Source: Macrosoma leucophasiata (lineage: Eukaryota > Arthropoda > Insecta > Lepidoptera > Hedylidae). Taken from it: a DNA stretch of 64,000 nucleotides. The stretch is from positions 19,962,001 through 20,026,000 of the forward strand of contig JAWQUS010000021.1 in NCBI GenBank assembly GCA_036365455.1, in the 5' to 3' direction. Position numbers and translations under genes: made by a program. The notes beneath the pieces are model-generated. The model made no database searches, was not told where the DNA came from, and saw nothing but the letters and a program-made list of their open reading frames with translations. Every line of letters begins with the position of its first letter. Position 1 is the stretch's first letter. Shown one piece after another: positions 51,605 to 62,879 of this stretch.

Positions 51605-51955
51605 TTTCATAAAGCCCTATTGCAGTTTTAAGTTTAACTAAAAAAAATTAAAGGGGCCGTCTTGAGTTGTGCTTAAGAAGCTAAATATCACGTTTTTTTA
51701 TTTTGTGCGCATTCATCATAGCCGGGGAACTCAAATTAAAATAACATCAGCTTGGGGTGGGGTCGCAGTGACTGTGGGACTCGAACGGTGTTCCGTACGT
51801 TGGTAATCGGCGGCCGTACTTGCTTTGTCTCGTTTCTTCATACCCATTATCACATAAGATCAATGAAACAAAATTTTGTTACCGCCTAAATTGAATCGCA
51901 ATGAGGCGTCATAGTACTGACCATACCGATGCCACGGTATAGCCCAGGATATCGT
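51605..51955. other. Intergenic stretch, nothing recognised
   Basis: No coding frame, RNA or window-internal repeat seen. Confidence 0.35.
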
Positions 51956-51959
51956 TATT

Positions 51960-52165
51960 TAATTTTTTCATGAAAGTGACAAATAACGTTTGTACGGCCC
52001 TGTAATTTTTGACACAGAGGCATAACACCTTGGGCCTCTGGAGTGGTAACGCATCTGCATTTTGACCTTGGTCTTTTTGTAAGTGGCTTGATAGGCTGCA
52101 CTCACCACTTAACATCAATGTGAACTGCATGCTTGTTTGCCATTTCAATTACATAAAAAAATAAG
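51960..52165 (+). repeat. SINE-B copy, 5' truncated with A tail
   Basis: Starts near acggccctgtaatttttgac, has gcataacaccttgggcctct and ends ttcaattacataaaaaaata. Confidence 0.8.
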
Positions 52166-52544
52166 CACACAGTTGACTGGATGTGAACAGTGAACAGACC
52201 CTTGGCAGATGACAGTGACAACAAGTAAGCTGACCGAAATTCTTAAATTAGGTCTTAATTCAGTCCCTACTTATGTTACTAAGTACCTGCAAATAAAATC
52301 TATGAATTAAGGCGCCGTACCTCAAAAGGAAAAATGAAGCCCTATAGGATCACTCCTGCGTTTGTCACAGCCATTTTGCTTTAAAACTACTGGCCTGAGT
52401 GACTCGTTGTGCACAGTGTTCCACAGATTTGAGGTCCTATACTACCCTAAACTCATGGACATCTTATAGGTTTGAGGTTCTCACAATAATGCAGTGTCCA
52501 CAGAATAGTGCTGTTTCATTCACCATAAAGTTTTTACTTATATT

Positions 52545-53025
52545 CTAAGAGCCTGCGACGCCCAGACCTTCGTTATATTATAAAACCTGGAAATTCTTCT
52601 ATATATGTCCCCTATACAGGTATAAGCAAAACCAAAATATACAACCTGGGTCGCGGTGGCTTTGGCAGGTAACAGGTAGTAAAGGTGAGTAAAATTGTGT
52701 TTCAAATTTGTGATAGTATAAAACTTAGTTTTCATATATTTTAACTAACAATCATATTAGAAACCGACTCGTCTATTGGCGGACACTTTGGACGGTGGCA
52801 ACCCCTTGCCAGGCACCCTCACAGTCTAATTATTTTTATTTCTACTTTCGTCATAGTATAAAATCTGACTATTATATATGTTATTCAGAAAACTATACGA
52901 ATAATGTTTCCACAATTCCCAGTCACTTTCGATGGTTCCCCTATCTTCCCAGACACATTGAAGTCTACTCCAGGCGTGCGCGCGATGAATATACATGTAC
53001 GTTGGTGCGAGTGAAATAGCGCGAT
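52545..53025 (+). repeat. Left arm of a large inverted duplication
   Basis: Reads gagcctgcgacgcccagacc, then a roughly 100-base insertion relative to the partner (52580-52680), ttggcggacactttggacgg, and cacattgaagtctactccag to gtgcgagtgaaatag. The reverse complement lies at 55500-55885. A 74-codon frame (52795-53019) is preserved in both arms. Confidence 0.85.
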
Positions 53026-53124
53026 CTATACTCTAAATTTATCAAAAAAAATAATTATGTAGATTTATAACCGATTAAAATAGTTAATTTAAAAAAATAA
53101 ATTAATGATATTTTCATATCAACA

Positions 53125-53445
53125 AAATATCTATACAAATAAATAAAATTGGAGTGTCTGTTTGTAATATTAAAATAACCGCTTTTTACTAAATGCATAT
53201 GTATGTATACGCAGTACATATACCAAAATAACATTTTTACAATTTTTATCTGTCTGTCTGTCTGTTTGGCGGGGCTAATCTTGGGAACGGCTGCACCGAT
53301 TTTGACGGGACTTTCACTGGCAGATAGCTGATGTAATAAGGAGTAACTTAGGCTACTTTTATACTAGCTGCGCCCACGACTTCGTCCGGGTAGGTACTGA
53401 ACAATCATAAATTCTCACGCGGGCGAAGTCGCGGGCACAACTAGT
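53125..53445 (+). mobile_element. Helitron-like element, second copy
   Basis: Same as 15230-15550: ctatacaaataaataaaatt, ggcggggctaatcttgggaa, gggactttcactggcagata, ending cgcgggcacaactagt. Confidence 0.65.
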
Positions 53446-53664
53446 CAACAATTGAATGCGATTCATTACGCTATTAACTTTTGCAAATTATCATTAAATT
53501 TTGCATTTAACTAAAATTTGAATTTTTTCAAGTGAATTTTATGGAATCAAGTTGTGATTTAAGAAAGTTGTAAAAAAATATCTATGAATTTTTTTAAAGT
53601 TTTGTGCAGAAAATAATAAGAAAAATTGGCAGTCGATGATAAAATTCTAATAGTTCAAAGTTAA

Positions 53665-54690
53665 AGCATGTGTACGGGTAGATGGTAACGTGTCACCCTG
53701 GTTTGATGTTAACATCGGTGTCAGACAGGGTTGCGTGCTTTCGTCTAGGCTGTTTATCATATATCTGGACAAATGCCTCCAGAGGGTAAAGTAGATGGAT
53801 GTGGGAGTTCGTATGGGTGACTTAGTGGTGAGCTGTCTGCTTTACGCAGATGATGCGGTAATTGTTAGCTCTACACCATCTTGGGCTACAAACACTAGTC
53901 ACAGTCATGAAAGAGGATTGTGTTTGTGATGGAGAAAGGCTTAAAATTGAATTTGGATAAAACTAAAGTATTAGTATTTGAAAAAGATGAACAGAGAACA
54001 AATGCAAGGGTAGTAGTAGATGATGCAGTGTTAGAACAGGTGGATGAAATTGTATATCTTGGGTATGCTTTTAGCAAGGATGGTAGGTACACCACCGACA
54101 TAGGAAGAAGAGTGCTTGCTGGGAATTGCGTGAATGGAGCGTTGGGTAAGCTGCTAGAATCGAAACATCTCAGCCAGCGAGCTCGACTAGTTGTACATAA
54201 TGCTGTACTTACTCCAACGCTTTTATATGGAAGCGAGAGCTGGGTATGCAGGAAAGAGCATGAAAGTAAGTTAAACGCGGTCGAGATGAGATCATTGCGC
54301 AAGATCTGTGGTGTATCACTCGCCGATCGCGTTCGTAATGAAGATGTAAGAAAGAGGCTTTGTGTGAATGATAGTATCGGTGTAAAAATGAAAAAAAGGC
54401 ATGCTCCGATGTTTCGGGCATATAGAAAAAATGTCGAATGAGCGAATGTCTAAAAAGATATACAATGCGAATGTGGATGGTTGCAGAGGCCCAGGAAGAC
54501 CAAGACTGATCTACCATGACCAAATAGGTCGAGTTCTGTCTGATGGTGGGGTCAAAAGTCTTAGGAATCGGCGTGCATGTATGAAGAGAATGATGAAGGT
54601 AGACGAGCACGAGAGGTTTGTCAGGACCGGGATATTTGGCACTCTACACTCTCTGCCTACCCCGTTAGGGACCTGGCGTCAAGATACGTA
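53665..54690 (+). mobile_element. LINE family T, second copy (plus strand)
   Basis: Collinear with 46655-47640 reversed: VRQGCVLSSRLFIIYLDKCL, YADDAVIVSST, LKLNLDKTKVLVFEKDEQRT, YLGYAFSKDGRYTTDIGRRV, LLYGSESWVCRKEHESKLNA and RGPGRPRLIYHDQIGRVLS. Frames break near 53790, 53930 and 54400. The tail is aagatacgtacatacata. Confidence 0.88.
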
Positions 54691-54766
54691 CATACATAAG
54701 TTTAAAGTTAAGGAGATCAATTTTTTGTATGTTGGTTTTACTAAATGGAGAGAAAATAACTTAGAT

Positions 54767-54834
54767 CGTATAATTTAATTATTTTTCCTTTGATTTCATT
54801 AATCAATGGAAAAAGAATTAAATTATACTTTTAA
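54767..54834. repeat. Small AT-rich hairpin
   Basis: gtataatttaattatttttc at the left pairs with gaaaaagaattaaattatac at the right around a 25-30 base loop. Confidence 0.45.
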
Positions 54835-54843
54835 TTATAGCCA

Positions 54844-55092
54844 TCACAAAACAAAGTAAAAAAATAAAGTTTGGTTTAATGGTGTCGGAGATTTTGTTGC
54901 GAGTTCAGTAGTTAACTCAGGTACTACCGGTGTATCTGGCGATGAGTTGTCTACACTGAACGACTTCTTGTTTACTCTTTTCTCTTTTTGAAAATCTGCA
55001 GGCTCAGAACTGTAGTACGCCTGTGAATGTTTTATGGCATTTCCGGTGATAACCTCCATCTGTATATTTATCCGGTAAAATAATGATCGCAT
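54844..55092 (-). other. Unidentified 82-codon minus-strand frame
   Basis: Contains a polar, Ser/Thr/Pro-rich middle (SVDNSSPDTPVVPELTTELA) and no domain I recognise. It lies between two repeats and has no splice partner that I could join. It could be a relic exon or chance. Confidence 0.2.
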
Positions 55093-55127
55093 ATTTAAGG
55101 TTATGTTTTTTTCTGAATTTCAGTTAT

Positions 55128-55330
55128 AAAAATACGCTTACGCTTACACTCACAGCCCCACAGTAAACCTGTGTCGTGGGTACCGTTATACACATATAAC
55201 ACATACACAAACACCCAGACCCGAAACAAATATCTGTAGGCCATACAAATATTGGTCCAGGTGCGGAGATCGAACCCGCGACCCTTCGAATCAAACGGTC
55301 ATCTCACACCGTTGGGCTAAGCGGATCGTC
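55128..55330 (-). repeat. SINE-C copy, reverse orientation
   Basis: tacgcttacactcacagccc, aaacacccagacccgaaaca, ggtgcggagatcgaacccgc and ctcacaccgttgggctaagc: a full reversed copy of the 22419 family. Confidence 0.8.
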
Positions 55331-55499
55331 AGTTTGACATTTCTTTAATGTCTCTTCAGAAAGCAAAATTAATTTGCCCTCACTTTTCTTACAAATTAAT
55401 TATTCAACGGTTTCTGTACGTACTACACAATATATAATATAATATATTACGGAGTACGAGACAGCTGATGCGCAGAAAGAGATCGCCGTGGATCGTTCA

Positions 55500-55885
55500 T
55501 CCTATTTCACTCGCACCAACGTACATGTATATTCATCGCGCGCACGCCTGGAGTAGACTTCAATGTGTCTGGGAAGATAGGGGAACCATCGAAAGTGACT
55601 GGGAATTGTGGAAACATTATTCGTATAGTTTTCTGAATAACATATATAAAAGTCAGATTTTATACTATGACGAAAATAGATATAAAAATAACTAGACTGT
55701 GAGGGTGCCTGGCAAGGGGTTGCCACCGTCCAAAGTGTCCGCCAATAGACGTGGCGGTTTCTTATATGATTGTAAGTTAAAATATATGAAAACTTTTTAA
55801 ACGTTTTATACTATCACAAATTTGAAACACAATTTTACTCACCTTTACGAATATAACGAAGGTCTGGGCGTCGCAGGCTCTCAGA
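55500..55885 (-). repeat. Right arm of the large inverted duplication
   Basis: Reverse complement of 52545-53025 without the 100-base insertion. The paired 74-codon frame is at 55502-55726 (minus) and differs at few residues (FYF/YIY, YYICY/FYICY). The spacer between arms is about 2.5 kb and holds the LINE T copy, a Helitron-like element and SINE-C. Confidence 0.85.
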
Positions 55886-56113
55886 TTATTAGTGGTTTTA
55901 CGTATTTTCATGTTTTATTTTGTGGCTTTCATACTTCAAAGAGGTTTAGAAAAAAAAATCTTTTTCGAAGGGTAAGAAAATCGGGGATGATCAGCGACAT
56001 ATGGGATGATTTATGTTTGAACCACCATATTTTTATGAAAAAAAGAGCTCTGAGTCCCGCTGACAATGCGGCCACACACCACTTCAGAGAATGTAGGTCG
56101 AGCGTTCTCGATG

Positions 56114-56365
56114 CTAAATTTTTTGCTTTATGATAAACTTCTTAATTATGGATTCGACGCCCTGTTGACACAGATTAATGGCACGTTTCTTTCCTTTGTT
56201 TTTGTTACCATCTGTCCAATTCATTGTAAGTTTGATAGCCGAGCGTGCAGCTTTTTTATATTTTATGTTTCCGATTTTATTATCTTGAAGTGTGCTTGGA
56301 ATGTGACCTGGATAGATGAGTTTTAGAACTACCTTTACACAGATTGTGCTAGGTGTTCTAGACAA
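56114..56365 (-). other. Unidentified Lys-rich minus-strand frame
   Basis: 83 codons reading SRTPSTICVKVVLKLIYPGH, IPSTLQDNKIGNIKYKKAAR, SAIKLTMNWTDGNKNKGKKR. Composition is protein-like, and a tttgtctag acceptor-like site lies just upstream on the minus strand. No family recognised. It could be a relic exon or a transposase fragment. Confidence 0.3.
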
Positions 56366-56524
56366 AGCTTACCGAAAGGTGGGGTAGGTAGCAAACAATG
56401 ATTTGTGGAAGCTAGGGGACGGGATCCTAACGCGCATAGTATGATTTTGATTCTGTTTTGTTTGAATTTCAACTACGCCCTCTGGATAACACTGGATAAA
56501 ACAACAAATACTTATTTTATTTTC

Positions 56525-56645
56525 CAAGCCACCTCGGATTGGCTCATGATATCGTAGTATGGCTGAGACCGTGGAAGATCTTGGCGATATGCTCGATGGC
56601 CTCAGTACGGCGCGCTGACGAGTGGATCTCAAAATTAATGGACCA
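56525..56645 (+). pseudogene. Short RTE reverse transcriptase relic
   Basis: gatatcgtagtatggctgag and ctcgatggcctcagtacggc match the RTE segment after FADD (compare 49830-49910). Frames are broken. Confidence 0.65.
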
Positions 56646-56709
56646 ATGGTTTTATTCATAACATTTACATTTCACATGATCTTCGTCGACTGACCTTTCA
56701 CACGAGTGT

Positions 56710-56915
56710 GGTGAATACCGCACTATCGTGTTCTGGGTTAGATGGTAATGCATGGCCCCATAATAACTATCACAGAGACATAAGAACTAAGGATGGCAAT
56801 GCACTTTCATTTGACCTCTGGTTTTTGTGTAGGTGTTTACCTATAGGCTGCAGTCATCACTTAACATCCATGTGAACTGCATGCTTGTTTGCCACTTTCG
56901 TTACGTAAAAAACAA
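56710..56915 (+). repeat. SINE-B copy, 5' truncated
   Basis: gtgaataccgcactatcgtg, tcacagagacataagaacta, gctgcagtcatcacttaaca and the tail cgttacgtaaaaaaca. Confidence 0.78.
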
Positions 56916-56919
56916 CAAA

Positions 56920-57405
56920 AATTGCGCACTTGGCGGTTAAGTGCACAATAGGCTACATAATATTCATAGTTAAATTGTAAAGCGTAAGTCTCGCCTGTAG
57001 AGTTGTGTGTATTTAGCCATTAAGTAAGGCGAACTTAGAACTTTAACCCAACCGACAATCTAAGGTTTCTCCCACAATAGTTCGGTACGGAGTCGGGTAC
57101 ATTACAGGCTCGCTTTTATACGGGTAACCGACGGTAAACTTGAGAATGTTGGAAGTTTTATAATAGATGAGCACGACAAGCAATAGCGCTTGTACATGGC
57201 TTGAACTCGCATGTGTGGTTTCCTAATTATTTGTTATTATTTTGATTAATATTTATAATACGAAAATGATGCATGTATGATAGGAGCCAAGGTGGTTTAG
57301 TGATGTGTTGGTGTAGTAAGTAACCAACGGATTCAATGTCCGGTATTGATTTATGAAAGTAGGTTACTTTTATTAATTATTAGAATGCTGCAAGTGGCAT
57401 ACCAT
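56920..57405. other. Intergenic stretch, nothing recognised
   Basis: No coding signal. A tRNA-head-like ccaaggtggtttagtgatgt near 57288 is too degenerate to assign. Confidence 0.35.
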
Positions 57406-57411
57406 TAGTTC

Positions 57412-57690
57412 TTTTTTTTAATGAAAGCGCCAAACAACCATTCATTTCACATTGATGTTTAGTGATGACTGCAGCCTATAGACACCCACACAATGACCAG
57501 AAGTCAAAATGCAGAAGCGTTACCACTCCTGAGGCCTAAGATGTTATGCCTCTGTGCCGGAAATTACAGGGTCGTAAATTACCACCTGACGAGAACACGA
57601 TAGTGCTGAACACTACCATTTAGCGACAAGTAGGTATATTAGGTAATGCGGTGGTGCCTACGTGTTTGAGCTCCACTGAAGCTCTACCAA
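57412..57690 (-). repeat. SINE-B copy, reverse orientation
   Basis: T-rich left edge, cacattgatgtttagtgatg, gttatgcctctgtgccggaa, ctgaacactaccatttagcg to gctctacca. Confidence 0.85.
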
Positions 57691-57699
57691 CATATTTTA

Positions 57700-58005
57700 A
57701 CGTCAAACAGAGGACGCTACAGTCATATTCTGTATCTTATTTTGCTATTAAGCTTGCTAGTAAATGTTGTTCCATGTTTTATAAGAACGGGAAAATCTCC
57801 TGGCGCGAAGAGCGAACAAGTCTTTAAAATCCAATCTGTTAATATACGTATTTATGTTTATCCTCCATTTTTACGGTTCCTCCGAAAAAACTGTCGTCGG
57901 CTTTACGAGCAAATGGAAGGCTGGTTGCAGACGGACTGATAATATGAAATTAATATACCAACTACCTTATTTTCTTTTTTTTTGTGCAACGAGGGTGGCA
58001 AACGT
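57700..58005. other. Intergenic stretch, nothing recognised
   Basis: Short frames only; a 65-codon frame at 57742 has no family match. Confidence 0.3.
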
Positions 58006-58007
58006 TT

Positions 58008-58445
58008 TTTTTTTTTTTTTTTATGTAATAAAAGTGGCAAACAAGCATGCAGTTCACATTGATGTTAAGTGATGACTGCAGCCTATAGACACCCACACAA
58101 TGACCAGAGGTCAAAATGCAGATGCGCTGCCACTCCTGAGGCCTAAGGTGTTATGGCCTCTGTGCCTGAAATTACAGGGCCGTACATTACCACCTGACCG
58201 GAACACGATAGTGCTGAACACTACCATTTAGCGGCAAGTATATTAGGTAATGCGGTGGTGCCTACGCCCGCGAGCTCCGTCACTGGAGCTCGCGGGCGTA
58301 GGCCATAACACCTTAGGCCTCAGGAGTGGTAACGCATCTGCATTTGTACCTCTGGTCATTGTGTGGGTGTCTATAGGCTGCAGTCATCACTTAACATCAA
58401 TGAAAACTGTATGCTTGTTTGCCACTTTTAAAACATAAAAAAAAA
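58008..58445. repeat. Head-to-head SINE-B pair forming a large palindrome
   Basis: A reversed copy (58008-58284) meets a forward copy (58285-58445) exactly at their 5' heads, around a perfect 19-bp-arm palindrome gcctacgcccgcgagctcc. The forward copy has lost its middle, jumping from ggcgtaggc to cataacaccttaggcctca. T-rich and A-rich tails lie at the outer ends, so transcripts would fold back over about 160 bp. Confidence 0.85.
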
Positions 58446-58446
58446 G

Positions 58447-58535
58447 TAACTGGCGAATCGTGAATGTCTGCATGTATGCTTAAGTAAATATATGCATTTA
58501 CCTCTGTCTAAAACTTTGGGAAAATCAGGCGTTAA
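58447..58535 (+). repeat. SINE-A 3' fragment
   Basis: gtaactggcgaatcgtgaat, gcatgtatgcttaagtaaat and atttacctctgtctaaaact. Confidence 0.6.
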
Positions 58536-59117
58536 ATGTGTACAAAGGAAAATAAATCGCAAAGTCGACACGTTGACATAGCCCTCGGCATCGGCGATAA
58601 GCCCGCCCGTAATCAATCCGAAGTCCCTCGAACCTTCCGAAGGACGTATAAAATAGAACCCCTTTAATACGTCATCAAAACACTCATTTACTGCCGTGTG
58701 GAATGAGGGGTCGAACCATAAAAAATTGGTTAAGGGCTCGTTTCGTTACAAGTGTTAAATCTAACTTTTATACTTACACTGACTTGTCGATAGATGGTGT
58801 TACTCAAAATATCAGTTTTATTCACTCAATGGATAGGACAGGATACGACTCACAATATGTACCAGCGACGAGTAAAAAAGATAAATATATTATTTTAATG
58901 TTATGAACGTGGCAATCAATCGTGCAGTTCACATTGATGTTAAGTGATGACTGCATCCTATAGACACCCACACAAAGACCAAGATCATAATGCAGATGCG
59001 TTACCACTCCTCCTCCGTGTTATGCCTCTTTGCCGGTAATTACAGGGCCGTACATTACCACCTGACCGGAACACGATAGTGGTGAACACTACCATTTAGC
59101 GGCAAGTATATTAGGTA

Positions 59118-59462
59118 TGATGATGATGAATGATAGTATCGGTGTAAAAATGAAAAAAGGCATGCTCCGATGGTTCGGGCATATAGAAAGAATGTCGAAT
59201 GAGCGAATGACTAAACAGATATACAATGCGAATGTGGATGGTAGCAGAGGCCCAGGAAGACCAAGGCTGACCTACCATGACCAAATAGGTCGAGTTCTGT
59301 CTGATGGTGGGGTCAAAAGTCTTAGGAATCGGCGTGCATGTATGAAGAGAATGATGAAGGTAGACGAGGCACGAGAGGTTTGTCAGAACCGGGATGTCTG
59401 GCGCTCTACACTCTCTGCCTACGCCGTTAGGGACCTGGCGTGAAGATACATACATACATACA
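59118..59462 (+). mobile_element. LINE family T, third copy, with 11-bp target duplication
   Basis: Encodes NDSIGVKMKKGMLRWFGHIE, RMSNERMTKQIYNANVDGSR, GPGRPRLTYHDQIGRVLSDG to DVWRSTLSAYAV, in one frame, then gaagatacatacatacatac. It is flanked by tatattaggta at 59107-59117 and 59463-59473, the 11-base target duplication. Confidence 0.88.
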
Positions 59463-59473
59463 TATATTAGGTA

Positions 59474-59690
59474 AAAAAATCGATGGATAGCAGTCGTTAA
59501 ACCTTGTCGGAGGCCTTATGGGCGGTTTCAAAACATCCGACAGTGGGTTGGCCACTAACCCACCCACCTCCACCGATCCGCATTGGAGCAGCGTGGTGGA
59601 GTAAGCTCCAGGCCTCCCCCCCAAAAGGGGAGAGATTCGTGCCCAGCAGTGGGACGTATAATGGGTTGCCATTATTATTATTATTATATG
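59474..59690 (+). mobile_element. RTE-like 3' tail fragment inserted at the same target
   Basis: gggcggtttcaaaacatccg, ccaaaaggggagagattcgt, agcagtgggacgtataatgg and an attattatt tail are a typical RTE 3' untranslated end. It is followed by tattaggta (59691-59699), the third occurrence of the target sequence. Confidence 0.7.
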
Positions 59691-59749
59691 TATTAGGTAA
59701 TGCGGTGGTGCCTACGCCCGCGACCTCCGAGAGCTCTAGCTCCAGCAGT

Positions 59750-61655
59750 AAAATACGAATAATAATATGTATAGAAATGTAACTCTCATACAACCATCGC
59801 TTAGATTTTGGTTCCATTAACGCAAAATAACTAATTGCAATCATCAAAAGCTCACACTTTAACCAATCGAACGCGTTGTCTATCAACGCGTTCGATTGGT
59901 CGCGAGAAGGTAATTTCGCCAAGCGATAAAGAAATGTCCAATAGCTTGACGCGCTGCGGTGTGTCTGATTTAGGCCTCTCCCACAGTGTGTCATTTACGT
60001 AAAAAAAATGTTTTACTAAGTTACACTTAACATTAATGTAGACTAAGTATATGCTTATTTGCTGCTATACCTACTCTGATAAAAAAAAGTCCAGAAAGCC
60101 TAATATTTTCTCGTTTCTCCCTTTTTGGGTCTGCAAAGATTTACTCAGACGTTCCCATTTCGAAATACATCGTTAAGCATCTATTTTATACATCTATCTG
60201 TAAACTACAGCAAATAGTTCCGCTAACTTATAGGTTATTCTGATTTGAGCGTAGGGCGAGTTGCGTCTTTACATTTCGTCAGCGTACGTGCTTTTCCGGT
60301 GGTTCCTAACACCGGTTCTCGAATGCAAGTCGAATTCAATTATATAAAAATGTTAATATGTTACGTCATTATCGTCATATCCGCCGAAATATTTTCACTG
60401 CTGTACCAAAGCCTCCCCATAAGGCCATAAGCCACGCTTGGCATGTGGATTAGCGATCGCAGTAGCGGCAGTTTTATCGCAGGACGCTGATGTCTACCTT
60501 ATAATAAATATTCTTCCAAATTATGTTAATCAATGACTTTGGGTCGACTAGAATCGCGATATTGTTGTAATAGGTCCTTGGATATATTATATTTTTTACT
60601 TAGAATTCATCGGCAGACTCCTAAGTCTCCCTCAGGTACCTATGTATATTATATACTACTTCATAAAATTAACACATGTACAGTGGACAGAATACGGTAA
60701 TACCCTGTGCGTGATTCCCGCATGTTAATAAAATAATTCTCGTGTAATGTTAAAATGTATACGATAAATCCGTATTATAATTTATATTTAACTGTCGGTT
60801 CGCACCGGCATCGCACGGGCGCAATTTTGGGTACCAACATAACATTGTGACTATAAATTGAGATGTTATTCTATCTTATCTTCCAAGTTGGATCAAACCG
60901 CATACGGTGTGCAAATTTGATTAAAATCTGTTAATTGGTTTAGGCATCCATCGCGGACGAACACCCAGACACGTAATTTATTTAGATTAAGAGAGATGTT
61001 TATCACGAAACTTTATGCTCTTAACAGTGGTCTAAGTGACATTTCTCACAAACTCTATTCGACTGACAATATTGAAACAGTTAGTAAGGGCGCTATGTAA
61101 CAAGAACACACGTTGAATTTGTACATATATTGCGAGCTTCTTTATAACTAGATAGCAAGCAGTTTATATCTACTTACACGCCATTACCGCCCGTGTTACA
61201 AGGCTGTTAAAGGTGGTATTGGCGTGCGGGCTTTAGCCCTGTCGTAGAGGTAAATATTGGCAGAAAAACCGCAACTTCTATCTCGTGTTCGCGTGACTCT
61301 GACAATATTGGGTGAAATTCTGCGCCATTATGAAAATTACGTCAGAATCGTCTACCGTTAGCACCAATCTGTTGGAAGGGGTGCCTGAAATATGAGAGTT
61401 GTGGGATTTTATTCCGATGTTGTTGGTTTAGGATTATCGTTACCTAGGGACGATCGATTTGTTAGAACCACGATACTGATGCTGAGGGATCGTTCTGTTT
61501 TTTCAACGTGAAGTAATCTATATAATTATCTCTATAATTGACTTTCTTAGATTTGTGTATTGTGTGTTTTTAGATAAATACTAGCTGTCTCGACTAGTAG
61601 TCCCGACGAACTTCGTATCGTCTAATAGATCAGTCAAATCCATCTGTCGCCAAAT
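59750..61655. other. Long AT-rich stretch, no gene recognised
   Basis: One perfect inverted pair ccaatcgaacgcgttg / caacgcgttcgattgg lies at 59854-59899. A SINE-B scrap lies near 60010-60060. Words at 60390-60490 (gccataagccacgcttggc, atcgcaggacgctg) are shared with 10450-10510. No coding exon could be assembled. Confidence 0.4.
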
Positions 61656-61661
61656 TGTAGT

Positions 61662-61778
61662 GTACCCGAAACAAATATCTGTAGGCCATAAAAATATTTG
61701 TCCTAGTGCGGAAATCGAACCCGCGACCCTTTGAATCAAGCGGTCGTCTCACACCGCTGGAACAACCGGGTCGTCGAT
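61662..61778 (-). repeat. SINE-C copy, 3' truncated, reverse
   Basis: acccgaaacaaatatctgta, cggaaatcgaacccgcgacc and ctcacaccgctggaacaacc. Confidence 0.75.
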
Positions 61779-61784
61779 ATTTTT

Positions 61785-61950
61785 TTTATTGTTATGGATG
61801 TGGCAAACAAGTTCACATTGATGTTAAGTGATGACTGCAGCCTATAGACATCCACACTAAGACTAAGGTCAAAATGCAGATGCGTTACCACTCCTGAGGC
61901 CTACGGTGTTATGCCTCTGTGCCGGAAATAACAGGGCCGTACATGATTCG
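61785..61950 (-). repeat. SINE-B 3' half, reverse
   Basis: attttttttattgttatgga, gttaagtgatgactgcagcc and gcctctgtgccggaaataac. Confidence 0.8.
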
Positions 61951-61954
61951 GTAA

Positions 61955-62635
61955 TATCCATAACCTCGAGTTGTTCGACATCTACTACCAATAAAAGCAT
62001 AATACTTTATAATACTATAGAATAGTTACTATGTAGAATTTCCTTATATTTTGTGTATAAAGCCCTCTAAACCCCTATCTCTTGCTGTGCCCAACAGGGT
62101 CTATAATTGATACATATATTAGACTAAATACCACCTAAGTCAGTATTGTACAATATGGAATGCAATTAATGATAAAGTATTGAATATAATACAATTCTGT
62201 AGCACTAAGTTTTGACTTTTAAAATCATAAAATATAGATTTTATGATGTTAAAAGTTAAAAGATTTGTGACCAAAGAATAAAGAACAACATTGTTTACCA
62301 ATAAAACAATTGTTTGGCAAACTCATTAAAAAAACTTGCTCTCAAATGAAATTCTTGTAAGTTTTTACGATCGGTCGTTCTCCATGCCCTCTCAAAGTTG
62401 TCGCCGTAAATCTCTAACGTTGGACCGAGATATTTCTTAGGGTTTTTTGCTGGGCCAAGTTTATATCCTTGAATTATGAGAGAGATTACCTCAAGTTGTT
62501 AAAGTTCATCAACGAAATTGTTGAGGCCTTGTTAGGGTTGGTTAGGCCGCGGTTTTATGTACGATGCGGGAATATGTAATCAGTTTCCTTTATGTTATGA
62601 TTATGGGAACATCTAGTTTATTGAACATAATAGCC
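61955..62635. other. AT-rich stretch, nothing recognised
   Basis: A small hairpin ttttaaaatcataaaatatagattttatgat occurs near 62218-62245. No coding exon seen. Confidence 0.35.
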
Positions 62636-62644
62636 TAAATACAT

Positions 62645-62795
62645 CTACGCAAGAACCAGGAAGCGTTCCCACCCCTAAGGCCTAAGTTGTTTTGTCTCTG
62701 AGATAGAAAATTAAGGAACAATAAATAACCATCTAACCGGAACACAATAATGCTAAACACGAGCATTTGCGTAGCAAGCAATGCGGTGTTGTAAA
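62645..62795 (-). repeat. SINE-B fragment, diverged
   Basis: gcgttcccacccctaaggcc, tgtctctgagatagaaaatt and accggaacacaataatgcta. Confidence 0.55.
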
Positions 62796-62879
62796 AGTAA
62801 AAGTATGACATATTTTGTCATGATCTAATACCTAGTTTGTTAACATGATATGTTCTTAGGTTTTCGCGAGCTACACTCA

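Larger units (their letters stand above)
58895..59745 (-). repeat. SINE-B copy split by two later insertions
   Basis: 3' half 58895-59117 (tgaacgtggcaatcaatcgt to cggcaagtatattaggta) resumes at 59691 (tattaggtaatgcggtggtg) and ends near 59745. The gap is filled by two retroposed fragments. Confidence 0.85.

Noticed and set aside
53895..54302. Minus-strand 135-codon Ser-rich frame, and its analogue at 46889-47458 (+)
   Set aside because: Both are antisense to the LINE family T reverse transcriptase and are preserved only because the sense strand is.
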